A stretch of 64,000 nt of DNA from Elizabethkingia bruuniana (lineage in GTDB: Bacteria; Bacteroidota; Bacteroidia; Flavobacteriales; Weeksellaceae), in assembly GCF_002024805.1 (NCBI RefSeq), contig NZ_CP014337.1:3658001-3722000 (forward strand), written 5' to 3'. Shown here piece after piece: positions 1-8,708 of this stretch (within the stretch, counting starts at the first letter, position 1; the number at the start of each line of letters is the position of its first letter). A program made the translations under genes and the position numbers. The notes under the pieces were generated by a model. It saw only the letters and a program-made list of their open reading frames with translations, was not told where the DNA came from and searched no databases.

Positions 1-422
1 TTTCCGTAGATGGAAGACGCTCCTTTAATAACTTCTATACGTTCTATTGAAGAGGGATCTATTACCCTGATATCTCTTCCTCCGTTTCTCAAAGGCGTCG
101 ATTGTGGCACACCATCTATCAGTACCAGCACCTGTCTGCCTCTAAGGGTTTGCCCTGTATTGGAAGTCTGTCCGGCACTAGGCCCTAAACTGGGAACTGT
201 ATATTGTAAAATACTTGTAATATCAGAGTTTACAGTTAACTGGGATTGTACCTGTTTTTCTCCTACAATAGTAACAGAACTTGGTACTTCTTTTATATTC
301 TCTTTTTTTCTTGAAGCAGTAAGTATAACCTCGTCTACACTTTTGGTGCTCAGGCTGTCATTTTTTTGCCCAAATATATTGATTGCAGCCAGACAAGCTG
401 CAGTTAGTATTGCCTTATTCAT
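1..422 (-). CDS. TonB-dependent receptor, N-terminal part (runs off the left edge)
   Basis: The reverse strand is open from an ATG at 422 to the window edge, about 140 residues. It begins with a signal peptide (MNKAILTAACLAAINIFGQ), then a TonB-box-like stretch (VDEVILTASRKK) and a plug domain with the usual landmarks (LRGRQVLVLIDGVP, then SIERIEVIKGASS). Such receptors bind ferric siderophores or similar ligands at the outer membrane and import them using TonB energy. The gene lies 13 bp downstream of the PepSY gene in the same direction, so both are probably one iron-uptake transcript. The ligand cannot be judged from the plug alone and the barrel lies outside the window. The long plus-strand reading frame over this region is a shadow of this gene. 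Confidence 0.9.
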   Translation of the reverse strand, partial: MNKAILTAACLAAINIFGQKNDSLSTKSVDEVILTASRKKENIKEVPSSVTIVGEKQVQSQLTVNSDITSILQYTVPSLGPSAGQTSNTGQTLRGRQVLVLIDGVPQSTPLRNGGRDIRVIDPSSIERIEVIKGASSIYG

Positions 423-435
423 TTTTAAAGTGTGC

Positions 436-1632
436 TTATATTTTCTTTTTCTTCTGTTTTCCCCACCATACTAAAAATCCTGTTACAGGTAAAGATGTAC
501 ATATAAGCCCTGTAATAAACCAGATTATTTTTCCAAACAGGCCAAAATAGGACCCGGTATGAATGTCATAGTTGGCGTTAGAATATTTCTCTGCAGCATT
601 TAGGCTTTCATGAGATCTATTCAGAAGGATTTTCCCTGAATATTTATCAAAAATGATCTGATGTCTTTCGCTGTATCTGCCCTCTTTCTGATAGACCGTT
701 ACGGGGATATTTTTCAGTTCCTTTCCTTTCTTATTCTTTCCGCTTAGGGGAATTCTAAAACTTGATGATCCGGGATAATGTAATCTTGTCTGCTGTGCGG
801 TAAGATCATACACAGAACTGTTCTTTATTGTAAGTGAATCCGGTGATTTAATATCTTTCTCTTTTTTGAGCTCTATGGATCCGGACAGCGTATAATCGAA
901 TACATTCTTCACATACGGATAGGTAAAATAGATTCCGGTGACAGCCATTATTAGCCCAATAAATGAAGCATAGAAACCTAAAATATTATGAAGATCATAG
1001 TTTTTACGCTTCCATGTTTTCACATTCTTCCAGTCGAAACTAAATCGTCCTTTTCTTGCTTTTTTATTTTTCGGCCACCATAATACAATTCCGGTAATCA
1101 ACATAAAAATAAAGAGTACAACAGGAATTCCGATAACATATGCTCCCCATTCAGAATTCAGTAAAAGACTCCAGTGAAGATATTTCATAAGCATGAAAAA
1201 ATCGTACTTCTCATTATATACTGCTTGTATATCACCTGTATACTGATTCACATAAATAAGTTTATTGATCTTTACCTGACCGAAGTAATTCCATCCTTTC
1301 TTGCTCTTCTCATAGTAAGAGAACATATAGGACTTATTTTTGTCTAAAGGGATTTCTACAGCGCTCACAGGATATTTCTCAGGAACATTAGTCATCACCT
1401 TTTTACGGAGTATTTCTATGGGCAGAGCCTGCTCCTTTACTGTCTGTGGTTTTACATAAATAGCCTCTTTTCGGAGTACGTTCTGTACTTCATCCTTAAA
1501 AACAAATAAAGTCCCTGATAAGGACACTATGAAAACAATAAACCCGACGGATAGCCCTAGCCAAAGATGTAATTTGGCAGACCATATTTTAAAAAATCCA
1601 GGTTTCTTTTTATGATGATGTTTCTTCTTCAT
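436..1632 (-). CDS. PepSY-associated TM helix protein (putative iron-uptake inner-membrane protein)
   Basis: About 398 residues with a basic His/Lys-rich N-terminus (KKKHHHKKK), a first TM helix (LWLGLSVGFIVFIVSLSGTLFVF region), a large extracytoplasmic part, and three further TM helices. This is the PepSY_TM arrangement of inner-membrane proteins found beside siderophore receptors (PiuB/FoxB-like), proposed to act in ferric-siderophore reduction or release. It sits between two TonB receptors in the same direction. I start it at the ATG at 1632. A longer frame begins at a GTG at 1662, but that codon lies inside a GC-rich hairpin that looks like a terminator, and the ATG follows the U-run of that hairpin by only three bases. 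Expression probably depends on read-through from the upstream receptor gene. The family is clear; the biochemical role is inferred. Confidence 0.85.
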   Translation of the reverse strand: MKKKHHHKKKPGFFKIWSAKLHLWLGLSVGFIVFIVSLSGTLFVFKDEVQNVLRKEAIYVKPQTVKEQALPIEILRKKVMTNVPEKYPVSAVEIPLDKNKSYMFSYYEKSKKGWNYFGQVKINKLIYVNQYTGDIQAVYNEKYDFFMLMKYLHWSLLLNSEWGAYVIGIPVVLFIFMLITGIVLWWPKNKKARKGRFSFDWKNVKTWKRKNYDLHNILGFYASFIGLIMAVTGIYFTYPYVKNVFDYTLSGSIELKKEKDIKSPDSLTIKNSSVYDLTAQQTRLHYPGSSSFRIPLSGKNKKGKELKNIPVTVYQKEGRYSERHQIIFDKYSGKILLNRSHESLNAAEKYSNANYDIHTGSYFGLFGKIIWFITGLICTSLPVTGFLVWWGKQKKKKI

Positions 1633-1635
1633 TCT

Positions 1636-1667
1636 AAAAAAAGTTAACCGGCGGGAGCCCACCGGTT
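1636..1667 (-). terminator. Intrinsic terminator between receptor and PepSY gene
   Basis: On the minus strand the arms AACCGGTGGG and CCCGCCGGTT pair almost perfectly (one G-U) around a tiny loop, followed by AAC and a run of seven T. It lies between the receptor stop at 1682 and the PepSY start at 1632, so it should lower expression of the downstream gene. Confidence 0.75.
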
Positions 1668-1681
1668 TAGCTCTTCATTAT

Positions 1682-3850
1682 TTAAAATTTATATCCTATT
1701 GATAATCTAAAGTTTCTTGGAGCATTATAGATCCATGCATATTCTCCTGCCCCACCTCTGTATCCGCTATAGAGCTTTCTGTTAAGTGTATTGTTCAACA
1801 ACAAATTAACATCGAATTTTTTAGCCACATAGGAGATTCCGAAGTTGGTATCAAAATAGTCTGGTAATCTTTGATCATATTGTGTATTAGATCCAAACCA
1901 GGATTGTCTTCCACCTTGATACTGATAACCTGCAGAAAGGCCAAATCCTTTCAAAAATCCATCTCCAAATCTATAACTCAGCCAGGTATTCTGAACATTC
2001 TTAGCATTCCCCGGAGACTGAACCCCTATCCTTGTTGGATCATTATCTTTAATAGTTTTTGCATCGGTGTAAGCATAGTTAATTACAACATTCAGCCCTT
2101 TAAATATTTCACCTTTGATATCTGCCTCAAAACCTCTGGCTCTTTGTTCACCTGTTGCAATCACAAAAGGCTTCCCACCATTTTGTTTGTCATCACCATT
2201 TGTTAGGATATTCTTTCTTCTAATCTCATATACTGCAAATGTTGAGTTCCATTTTCCTCCAAACCAGTCTTTTTTCAATCCAACTTCAAGGTTTTGACCT
2301 CTAAGTGGATCCGTAATTGTGGTATCATTCATACCAGTTCCTGACTGTGGTATAAAAGTCTTATCATAGACCCCATATACAGAGAAGTCTTTCATTATAG
2401 AATAGCTAACTCCCACTCTTGGTGTAAACTCTCCGGCTTTATCTTTTTTAATTGGTGCTAAATTTGGATAAGCTGCATAGGTTGTACCGCTTGTATATCT
2501 TCCGGCCAGAGTAATACGAAGTTTGTTATTAAATAACTCTATCTGATCCTGAGCATAATATGAAGTATATTTTACGCCCTGATCGTTATAAAATGGAGCT
2601 TTTGTATTTAGTGTATAAAAGTCGGATGATGGTAATTTTGATGGATCTACACCATATTGAACATTATAGATATCGATTGGGAACGTTAGGGTTTCTTGAT
2701 CATTCACAAGTTTTGAATAAGAAGAAAAATCAGCATTGTATTTTCTGTCTCCAAAATCAAATCCCGCAATAATCTTGTGAACAGCATTTCCGGTTTTTAA
2801 ACTACCTCTAACATAGGTTTGGAAAATATGATTTTTTCCGACAGCCTGCCAGTTGCTCAAAGTCCTGTTCAGGATATTCTTATTGTTCTTATCAAATGTT
2901 CCCCACCATGAACCACCATCATAATTCAAGTCCATATAAGCATACTGAGTACTCCAAACCCAATCGTTGAATAACCTCTGATCTAAGCTTAAAAATAAAC
3001 TCTGATCTTTTACCTCAGTCTTTTTAAAGTTAGGATCATTAAAGTTGGTATGTACATTCAGTGATGCATATCCGTCATTAGACATCAGATAAGCCCCGGG
3101 CTGTGCAAACTTAAGGTACTGATAGTTATACTGAGCTGTAAAAGTTGTTGTTTTTGTAGGTCTGAATGTAATGGAAGGTGCTACAATTATCTTGTTGGTC
3201 TTATCGTTCTCTACCCAGCTTTTATTGGTACTTCCCATAAGGTTTAAACGATAGTCCAGTACGCCGCCTTTCACCAATACGCCATCTAAATCTGCTTCTC
3301 CTCTGAAAAGATTATAACTGCCTGTTGTAAATCTTACACTATTATTAAACCTACCTGTTGGCTTCTTGGTTACGATATTATAAAATCCGGCAGGATCTCC
3401 CATAGATCCCATAAAACCAGCAGGACCTTTTACAAATTCTATTCTGTCAATAATAGCTGCATCCGGATTAATTGGCCCCCATGTAGACGAAACATTCATT
3501 CCGTTCATAAAAGTTGCAATACTAGCCCCTCTCATAAATACATTAGAATAAACATTATCCCAATGCTCTACTTTTCTGGCACCACTTACATTTCTGACGA
3601 TGCCTTCTGACATATTTAAGGTAATCTGATCAGCCAGAATCTGAGAACTTATGGACTGAACATTCTGAGGGAGTTCTATAATTGGGGTCTGTAATCTTAG
3701 TGATCCCGAAACTTCATTTAGCTTATATTTTTGGTAATATTTCCCGCTAATGACTACTTCATCTATATTTTTTGACTTAAGAGAGTCTTTTTCCTGCGCA
3801 AAAAACAATACAGAACCTAGTAAAGAGGCACATATTAGTGCTTTATTCAT
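1682..3850 (-). CDS. TonB-dependent siderophore receptor
   Basis: The protein has 722 residues with a signal peptide (cleavage after SVLFFAQ), a TonB-box-like motif (NIDEVVISGKYY), and the siderophore-receptor plug signature (TPIIELPQNVQSISSQIL near residues 55-72; later FVKGPAGFMGSMGDPAGFYNIVTKKP). A 22-strand barrel follows, ending in an aromatic terminal strand (RLSIGYKF). The plug is of the FhuE/FpvA-like (TIGR01783) type, so hydroxamate or mixed-type ferric siderophores are plausible ligands. Length is normal for the family. It is the first gene of a minus-strand cluster with the PepSY protein and a second receptor. A TATATTTG element lies just upstream. AT-rich sequence there resembles a degenerate Fur box, but I could not identify one confidently. 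Confidence 0.92.
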   Translation of the reverse strand: MNKALICASLLGSVLFFAQEKDSLKSKNIDEVVISGKYYQKYKLNEVSGSLRLQTPIIELPQNVQSISSQILADQITLNMSEGIVRNVSGARKVEHWDNVYSNVFMRGASIATFMNGMNVSSTWGPINPDAAIIDRIEFVKGPAGFMGSMGDPAGFYNIVTKKPTGRFNNSVRFTTGSYNLFRGEADLDGVLVKGGVLDYRLNLMGSTNKSWVENDKTNKIIVAPSITFRPTKTTTFTAQYNYQYLKFAQPGAYLMSNDGYASLNVHTNFNDPNFKKTEVKDQSLFLSLDQRLFNDWVWSTQYAYMDLNYDGGSWWGTFDKNNKNILNRTLSNWQAVGKNHIFQTYVRGSLKTGNAVHKIIAGFDFGDRKYNADFSSYSKLVNDQETLTFPIDIYNVQYGVDPSKLPSSDFYTLNTKAPFYNDQGVKYTSYYAQDQIELFNNKLRITLAGRYTSGTTYAAYPNLAPIKKDKAGEFTPRVGVSYSIMKDFSVYGVYDKTFIPQSGTGMNDTTITDPLRGQNLEVGLKKDWFGGKWNSTFAVYEIRRKNILTNGDDKQNGGKPFVIATGEQRARGFEADIKGEIFKGLNVVINYAYTDAKTIKDNDPTRIGVQSPGNAKNVQNTWLSYRFGDGFLKGFGLSAGYQYQGGRQSWFGSNTQYDQRLPDYFDTNFGISYVAKKFDVNLLLNNTLNRKLYSGYRGGAGEYAWIYNAPRNFRLSIGYKF

Positions 3851-3866
3851 GTGTGTAATTTTTTTG

Positions 3867-3874
3867 CAAATATA
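3867..3874 (-). promoter_or_regulatory. -7 promoter element (TATATTTG) for the siderophore receptor
   Basis: A minus-strand match to the Bacteroidota -7 consensus TAnnTTTG, 16 bp before the receptor ATG. A good -33 partner was not seen. Confidence 0.45.
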
Positions 3875-4050
3875 TTATCTTTAACAATTCTAAATAAATT
3901 TTATTTTTCTATCAAATTTCTTTTATTTATTATAAATATAAATAACCTGAAACAATCTTAGTAATAAAAGGCCATCACTAATAAGTGAAATACTGATCAT
4001 ATATATAAACCTATCATTTATCATATATATTTTAATGTCGCAATATGATA

Positions 4051-4083
4051 TAAAAAAACCGCCAGCCTAAGGCTGACGGTTTT
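4051..4083 (-). terminator. secA terminator
   Basis: Inverted repeat AAACCGTCAGCC / GGCTGGCGGTTT (minus-strand reading), followed by a run of T on the minus strand. It lies 25 bp past the secA stop. Confidence 0.85.
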
Positions 4084-4107
4084 CAACAATATTTAAATTA
4101 AAGATTA

Positions 4108-7100
4108 TTAAGCCGGGATCTCTCCTTTGTAGAGGAAAGAAACGATTTCCTTGTTAATTTTATCTACCATCTCACTAAATAAGAAGAAAGATTCTTGCTT
4201 GTAGATTACTAACGGATCTTTTTGTTCGTAAACAGCTCCCTGAGAAGATCTTCTAAGGTCATCCATTTCACGAAGGTGATTCTTCCAGTTTTCGTCGATA
4301 ATACCTAAAGAAATATTCTTCTCGAAATCTGTAATCAAAGATTCACAGTGTGTTTCATAAGCCTTCTGGAGGTCAGTAACAATAGTCAGAGTTCTATGAC
4401 CATCACTGAAAGGAACCTGAATCATTTTGAACATACTACCTTGGTTTTGGTATACATTCTCGATGATAGGGAAAGCTTTCTCTTTCAATAAAGCTAACTT
4501 CTGCTTATAGTCTTCTACAGCTGTATGGTATACTTTATCGATTAATGCAGGTGCCTGCATATTTTTGAATTCGGATTCAGAAACCGGAGCATCCATTGTA
4601 AAGTTCTTAATAATTTCGAATTCAAATTCTTTGAAATTATTATCTGCTTTTGTTTGATTAACAATAGAGCCTGCTGTTTCGTAGATCATGTTCATAATAT
4701 CAAACTTCAGGTGTTCTCCGAATAAAGCATTTTTTCTACGCTTATAGATAACATCACGCTGCTTGTTCATTACATCATCATACTCCAATAATCTCTTACG
4801 AATACCAAAGTTATTCTCTTCCACTTTCTTCTGAGCTCTTTCGATGGAACGGCTGATCATAGAGTGCTGAATCACATCTCCGTCTTTGTGCCCCATCTTA
4901 TCCATCATTTTCGCAATTCTTTCTGAACCGAAAAGACGCATCAAGTTATCTTCCAAAGAAACATAGAACTGAGAACTACCTGGATCTCCCTGACGTCCTG
5001 CACGACCTCTTAACTGTCTGTCTACACGTCTGGAGTCATGTCTTTCTGTACCAATAATTGCTAAACCGCCCGCATCTTTTACTTCCTTAGAAAGCTTGAT
5101 ATCGGTACCACGACCTGCCATGTTTGTTGCAATAGTCACAACTCCTGGTTGTCCGGCTCCGGCAACAATTTCAGCTTCCTTCTTGTGAAGCTTAGCATTA
5201 AGTACCTGGTGTTGTATTTTTCTTAATTGAAGTGCTTTTGACAATAACTGAGAAATCTCTACTGAAGTTGTACCAACAAGTACAGGTCTTCCGGCAGCTG
5301 TAAGCTTCTCAATTTCTTCAATTACTGCATTATATTTCTCACGGTTGGTTTTGTATACCAAATCGTGCTTATCGTGTCTCTGGATTGGTCTGTTGGTAGG
5401 GATTACCACTACGTCCAATTTGTAGATCTCCCAAAGTTCACCTGCTTCTGTTTCTGCAGTACCTGTCATCCCTGCAAGCTTGTTGTACATACGGAAATAG
5501 TTCTGTAATGTAATCGTTGCAAAGGTTTGGGTTGCCGCTTCAATTTTCACATTTTCTTTTGCTTCAATCGCCTGGTGAAGACCATCTGAGTAACGTCTTC
5601 CTTCCATAATACGACCTGTCTGCTCATCAACGATCTTAACTTCGCCGTCAATTACCACATATTCATCGTCTTTCTCAAATAATGAATAAGCTTTTAATAA
5701 CTGGCTTAAAGTGTGTACACGTTCAGATTTTACAGCAAAATCACGGTATAATTCTTCTTTGGCAGCAAATTCTTCTTCTTTAAGGAGATTTTGCTTTTCT
5801 AGTTCTGCAATTTCAGTTGCAATATCAGGAAGAACGAAGAAGCTAGGGTCTGAGTTACCCTGAGACATGTATTCTACCCCTTTATCGGTAAGGTCTACCT
5901 GATTGTTTTTCTCGTCGATAACGAAATAAAGGTCTTTATCTACCTTTGGCATTTCACGGTTGTTATCTGCCATATATTGCGCTTCAGTCTTCTGTAGAAG
6001 CGCTCTGTTTCCTTCCTCAGAAAGGAATTTAATTAATTGTCTGTTCTTTGGCAATCCTCTGAACGCCTGAAGAAGTTTGAATCCTCCTTCTTTTTTGTTT
6101 CCGGCTGCGATAAGTTTTTTAGCCTCACCGAAGATACCAGTAATGGTCTTTTTCTGTACCTCTACAATACGGTCAACACTTGGTTTTAACAGATCAAATT
6201 CCTGTCTGTCTCCTTGCGGAACAGGACCGGAGATAATAAGCGGAGTTCTTGCATCATCCACCAATACAGAGTCTACCTCATCCACAATCGCATAGTTTAG
6301 TTCACCCTGAACTAATTCTTCAGGACTGTTTACCATGTTATCTCTCAGGTAGTCAAAACCAAATTCGTTATTGGTTCCGTAAGTAATACTGGATTTATAT
6401 GCTTTTCTTCTGCTCTCTGAGTTTGGCTGGTGATTGTCGATACAATCTACAGAAAGTCCGTGGAATTCGAAGATAGGAGCCATCCATGCCGAGTCACGTT
6501 TTGCAAGATAATCGTTTACCGTTACAACGTGTACACCACGGCCCGGAAGTGCATTAAGGAAAATAGGTAATGTTCCTACTAAAGTTTTACCTTCACCAGT
6601 TGCCATCTCAGCAATTTTACCTTGGTGAAGTATTGTTCCCCCGATAAACTGAACGTCGTAATGTACCATATCCCACTTCACAGCAGTTCCGGCAGCATCC
6701 CACTCACTCTTCCAGATTGCCTGATCCCCTTCTATTACAACAAAATCTTTTGTCGCAGCCAGTTCACGGTCTCTGTCTGATGCAGTTACTCGGATTTCAC
6801 CATTTTGTGCCCATCTTCTTGCAGTTTCTTTCAGCAATGCAAAAGCTTCCGGAAGAATGTCTCCTAAAACTTTCTCTTCGTGCTGATATGCAACTTTATT
6901 AAGATCTGCTACCTGCCCGTAAAGCGCTTCTTTCTCGTCAACATTATCAGTTGTCTCGATTTTGCTTTGGATATCCTCTATCTGCTTACGCACATTAGCT
7001 GCAGCATCCTGAATTTTTTGTTGAAACTCTCTGGTCTTTTCTCTAAGCCCATCATCGGAAAGCTGTCCAATAGCCGGCTCAGTTTTTTTTATCTTCTCTA

Positions 7101-7179
7101 CTACTTTTTTTACTTCCTTCAGGTCTTTTTCGTTTTTGTTACCTAAAAAACCCTTGAGAATCGTGTCTAAAAAACCCAT
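4108..7179 (-). CDS. secA: Protein translocase ATPase SecA
   Basis: SecA is the cytoplasmic motor that pushes unfolded preproteins through SecYEG. The 1023-residue protein starts [19 protein letters not shown] and carries the Walker A motif (MATGEGKT), a DEAD-type Walker B ([18 protein letters not shown]), helicase motif IV-VI segments ([27 protein letters not shown]) and the helical scaffold region near the C-terminus ([19 protein letters not shown]). It is longer than E. coli SecA (901 residues), as usual in Bacteroidota, with extra residues in the NBD1 region. It ends [10 protein letters not shown] without the Cys-rich zinc-binding tail, so SecB-type C-terminal docking is not expected. Its upstream region holds three copies of a 15-bp repeat. 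Identification is secure. Confidence 0.98.
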   Translation of the reverse strand: MGFLDTILKGFLGNKNEKDLKEVKKVVEKIKKTEPAIGQLSDDGLREKTREFQQKIQDAAANVRKQIEDIQSKIETTDNVDEKEALYGQVADLNKVAYQHEEKVLGDILPEAFALLKETARRWAQNGEIRVTASDRDRELAATKDFVVIEGDQAIWKSEWDAAGTAVKWDMVHYDVQFIGGTILHQGKIAEMATGEGKTLVGTLPIFLNALPGRGVHVVTVNDYLAKRDSAWMAPIFEFHGLSVDCIDNHQPNSESRRKAYKSSITYGTNNEFGFDYLRDNMVNSPEELVQGELNYAIVDEVDSVLVDDARTPLIISGPVPQGDRQEFDLLKPSVDRIVEVQKKTITGIFGEAKKLIAAGNKKEGGFKLLQAFRGLPKNRQLIKFLSEEGNRALLQKTEAQYMADNNREMPKVDKDLYFVIDEKNNQVDLTDKGVEYMSQGNSDPSFFVLPDIATEIAELEKQNLLKEEEFAAKEELYRDFAVKSERVHTLSQLLKAYSLFEKDDEYVVIDGEVKIVDEQTGRIMEGRRYSDGLHQAIEAKENVKIEAATQTFATITLQNYFRMYNKLAGMTGTAETEAGELWEIYKLDVVVIPTNRPIQRHDKHDLVYKTNREKYNAVIEEIEKLTAAGRPVLVGTTSVEISQLLSKALQLRKIQHQVLNAKLHKKEAEIVAGAGQPGVVTIATNMAGRGTDIKLSKEVKDAGGLAIIGTERHDSRRVDRQLRGRAGRQGDPGSSQFYVSLEDNLMRLFGSERIAKMMDKMGHKDGDVIQHSMISRSIERAQKKVEENNFGIRKRLLEYDDVMNKQRDVIYKRRKNALFGEHLKFDIMNMIYETAGSIVNQTKADNNFKEFEFEIIKNFTMDAPVSESEFKNMQAPALIDKVYHTAVEDYKQKLALLKEKAFPIIENVYQNQGSMFKMIQVPFSDGHRTLTIVTDLQKAYETHCESLITDFEKNISLGIIDENWKNHLREMDDLRRSSQGAVYEQKDPLVIYKQESFFLFSEMVDKINKEIVSFLYKGEIPA

Positions 7180-7189
7180 TTATATCGCA

Positions 7190-7265
7190 TTTGGCAAATA
7201 GCATTTTGGCTAATTGCATTAGTTAATCATTAAAAAAAGCCGATAGCACTATGCAATCAGCCAAA
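7190..7265. repeat. Three copies of a 15-bp repeat upstream of secA
   Basis: The consensus ATGCAATTAGCCAAA occurs on the minus strand at 7219-7205 and, with 13/15 matches, directly after it at 7204-7190. A copy with 14/15 matches lies on the plus strand at 7251-7265. The outer pair makes a 15-bp inverted repeat around the terminator of the preceding gene. Their role is unknown; protein binding or an RNA structure in the secA leader are possible. Confidence 0.7.
7232..7262 (-). terminator. Terminator of the DUF2795 gene
   Basis: Minus-strand arms GGCTGAT and ATCGGCT enclose a second short stem (GCA/TGC), with a run of seven T directly after. It lies 10 bp past the DUF2795 gene stop. Confidence 0.7.
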
Positions 7266-7272
7266 CGTTTTA

Positions 7273-7494
7273 TTAATATTCGTCCTCGTTCCAAAGGAAA
7301 TCCTCATCGGTCGGGTAATCTGACCAAACTTCCTCGATACTTTCATAAATTTCACCTTCATCTTCAATAGCCTGAAGGTTTTCCACAACCTCCATCGGTG
7401 CGCCTGTTCTAATAGCATAATCGATTAATTCTGCCTTAGTCATTGGCCATGGTGCATCACTAAGATATGAAGCTAATTCTAATGTCCAGTACAT
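7273..7494 (-). CDS. DUF2795 domain protein
   Basis: A small acidic protein of 73 residues starting MYWTLELASYLSDAPWPMTKAELIDYAIRTG (written here only as a locator), which matches the DUF2795 family. The family fold suggests a small helical nucleic-acid or protein-binding module, but the function is unknown. The tail is strongly acidic (IEDEGEIYESIEEVW...DEDFLWNEDEY). I use the ATG at 7494. An in-frame extension to 7542 would run over a convincing promoter (TTG-N22-TACATTTG), so the short start is better. It lies upstream of secA but is separated from it by a terminator. Confidence 0.85.
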   Translation of the reverse strand: MYWTLELASYLSDAPWPMTKAELIDYAIRTGAPMEVVENLQAIEDEGEIYESIEEVWSDYPTDEDFLWNEDEY

Positions 7495-7509
7495 ATTTTG
7501 AATTTTTTG

Positions 7510-7542
7510 CAAATGTAAAAAATTAGGTGGTATATTAATCAA
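7510..7542 (-). promoter_or_regulatory. Promoter of the DUF2795 gene
   Basis: Minus strand: TTG at 7542-7540, a 22-bp spacer, then TACATTTG at 7517-7510. This fits the Bacteroidota pattern TTG-N(17-23)-TAnnTTTG. The start codon follows 15 bp later. Confidence 0.65.
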
Positions 7543-7560
7543 TTTTCCACCTCTAACTCA

Positions 7561-8595
7561 CTATTTTTTTGTTTTTTTTCTCAAAAACCATTCCACAAAT
7601 ATTTTTATGCCATTTTGGAACTTAGTCTTTGGCTGATAGCCTATTAAAGTTTTTGCTTTCAGGATGTCAGCATTTGTTCTCTGTACATCTCCGGCCTGCA
7701 TAGGCAGCCGGTGAAGAACAGGGACTGTATTTAACTCTTCTGATAGTACAGAAACCATCTCCTGTAGGGTTATTACATCACTCTCCCCCAGGTTTAGTAT
7801 CTCATAAACACCTTCATGATTATGCAGATAACTAATTGATTTGGTGACACCATCTATAATATCATCTATAAAGGTATAATCTCTGGCAGTAGTACCATCT
7901 CCATAAAAAGGAATTTTTTCGTTAAGATGCAGTAACTCAGCAAATTTATGGATAGCAAGATCCGGTCTTTGCCTTGGTCCGTATACTGTAAAGAAACGCA
8001 GTTGAATCATGTCAATTTTATACAGGCTATGGTATACATGCCCTAGTATTTCGCCACATTTCTTGGTAGCTGCATAAGGAGATATAGGCTCGTCGACAAA
8101 ATCTGTTTCTGCAAATGGCACCTTATCATTATTACCATAAACACTGGAAGATGAAGCACATACAAACTTACTGATCTCAAAATCTTTGCAAAGCTCCCAA
8201 AGATTCATGGTACCACGAATGTTCACTTCTTCATATTCAAGAGGCCTTTCGATAGATGGGCGTACTCCTGCTAATGCAGCAAGGTGTATTACCATATCAA
8301 AGGAATGCATCTGAAAGATCTTTTCCAGTCCGTCTTTATCCCTGATATCCTGATAGTAAAGTCTGTATTGTTCGGACTTTGTTCTGTCAATAAGCTTAGC
8401 TATATCTGTAAGCTTATGATCGAAATCAAAAGCACCGTCATCACCTACTGATTCCAGTGTATTTTGAACTTTTATCTGATAGTCATAGAAATTATCAAAG
8501 TTGTCCACATTTATGACAGAATGTCCTTCTCTCAATAATTTTTCTACCAGATGTGATCCTATAAAACCAGACCCTCCCGTTACTAAATAATTCAT
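7561..8595 (-). CDS. NAD-dependent epimerase (UDP-glucuronate 4-epimerase type)
   Basis: The 344-residue extended short-chain dehydrogenase starts MNYLVTGGSGFIGSHLVEKL, with the Rossmann motif GGSGFIG. It has the catalytic Ser region (CASSSSVYG) and the YxxxK pair (SPYAATKKCGE). The FFTVYGPRQRPDLAIHKF segment is typical of UDP-glucuronate/UDP-galacturonate epimerases of the CapI/LspL type. Such enzymes supply galacturonate or related sugars for capsule or LPS. The start at 8595 puts the Rossmann fold at the N-terminus; the extension to 8637 would overlap a TATTTTTG promoter element at 8613-8620. No glycan genes flank it, so the product in this cell is inferred. Confidence 0.88.
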   Translation of the reverse strand: MNYLVTGGSGFIGSHLVEKLLREGHSVINVDNFDNFYDYQIKVQNTLESVGDDGAFDFDHKLTDIAKLIDRTKSEQYRLYYQDIRDKDGLEKIFQMHSFDMVIHLAALAGVRPSIERPLEYEEVNIRGTMNLWELCKDFEISKFVCASSSSVYGNNDKVPFAETDFVDEPISPYAATKKCGEILGHVYHSLYKIDMIQLRFFTVYGPRQRPDLAIHKFAELLHLNEKIPFYGDGTTARDYTFIDDIIDGVTKSISYLHNHEGVYEILNLGESDVITLQEMVSVLSEELNTVPVLHRLPMQAGDVQRTNADILKAKTLIGYQPKTKFQNGIKIFVEWFLRKKTKK

Positions 8596-8612
8596 CTTTT
8601 TCCTGTTCCTAA

Positions 8613-8620
8613 CAAAAATA
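8613..8620 (-). promoter_or_regulatory. -7 element (TATTTTTG) for the epimerase gene
   Basis: Minus-strand TAnnTTTG match 17 bp before the chosen ATG at 8595. Confidence 0.45.
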
Positions 8621-8708
8621 ACCTTTTCTATAGACATTTATGTTAATTTCAAAATAAATAAATTTCTGAAATATTACTTACTTTTACATATACATAATTT
8701 ATATACAC

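Noticed and set aside
10-474. A 154-residue plus-strand frame at the left edge
   Set aside because: It is the antisense shadow of the TonB-receptor plug, which has signal peptide and conserved plug strings on the minus strand.
1632-1662. GTG start at 1662 for the PepSY protein
   Set aside because: It lies inside the terminator hairpin, and the ATG at 1632 gives the usual basic N-terminus.
7205-7265. A classical attenuator before secA (terminator versus antiterminator)
   Set aside because: The long alternative arm (7219-7205) is transcribed after the T-run, so it could not prevent termination in time. I keep only the repeat and the terminator.
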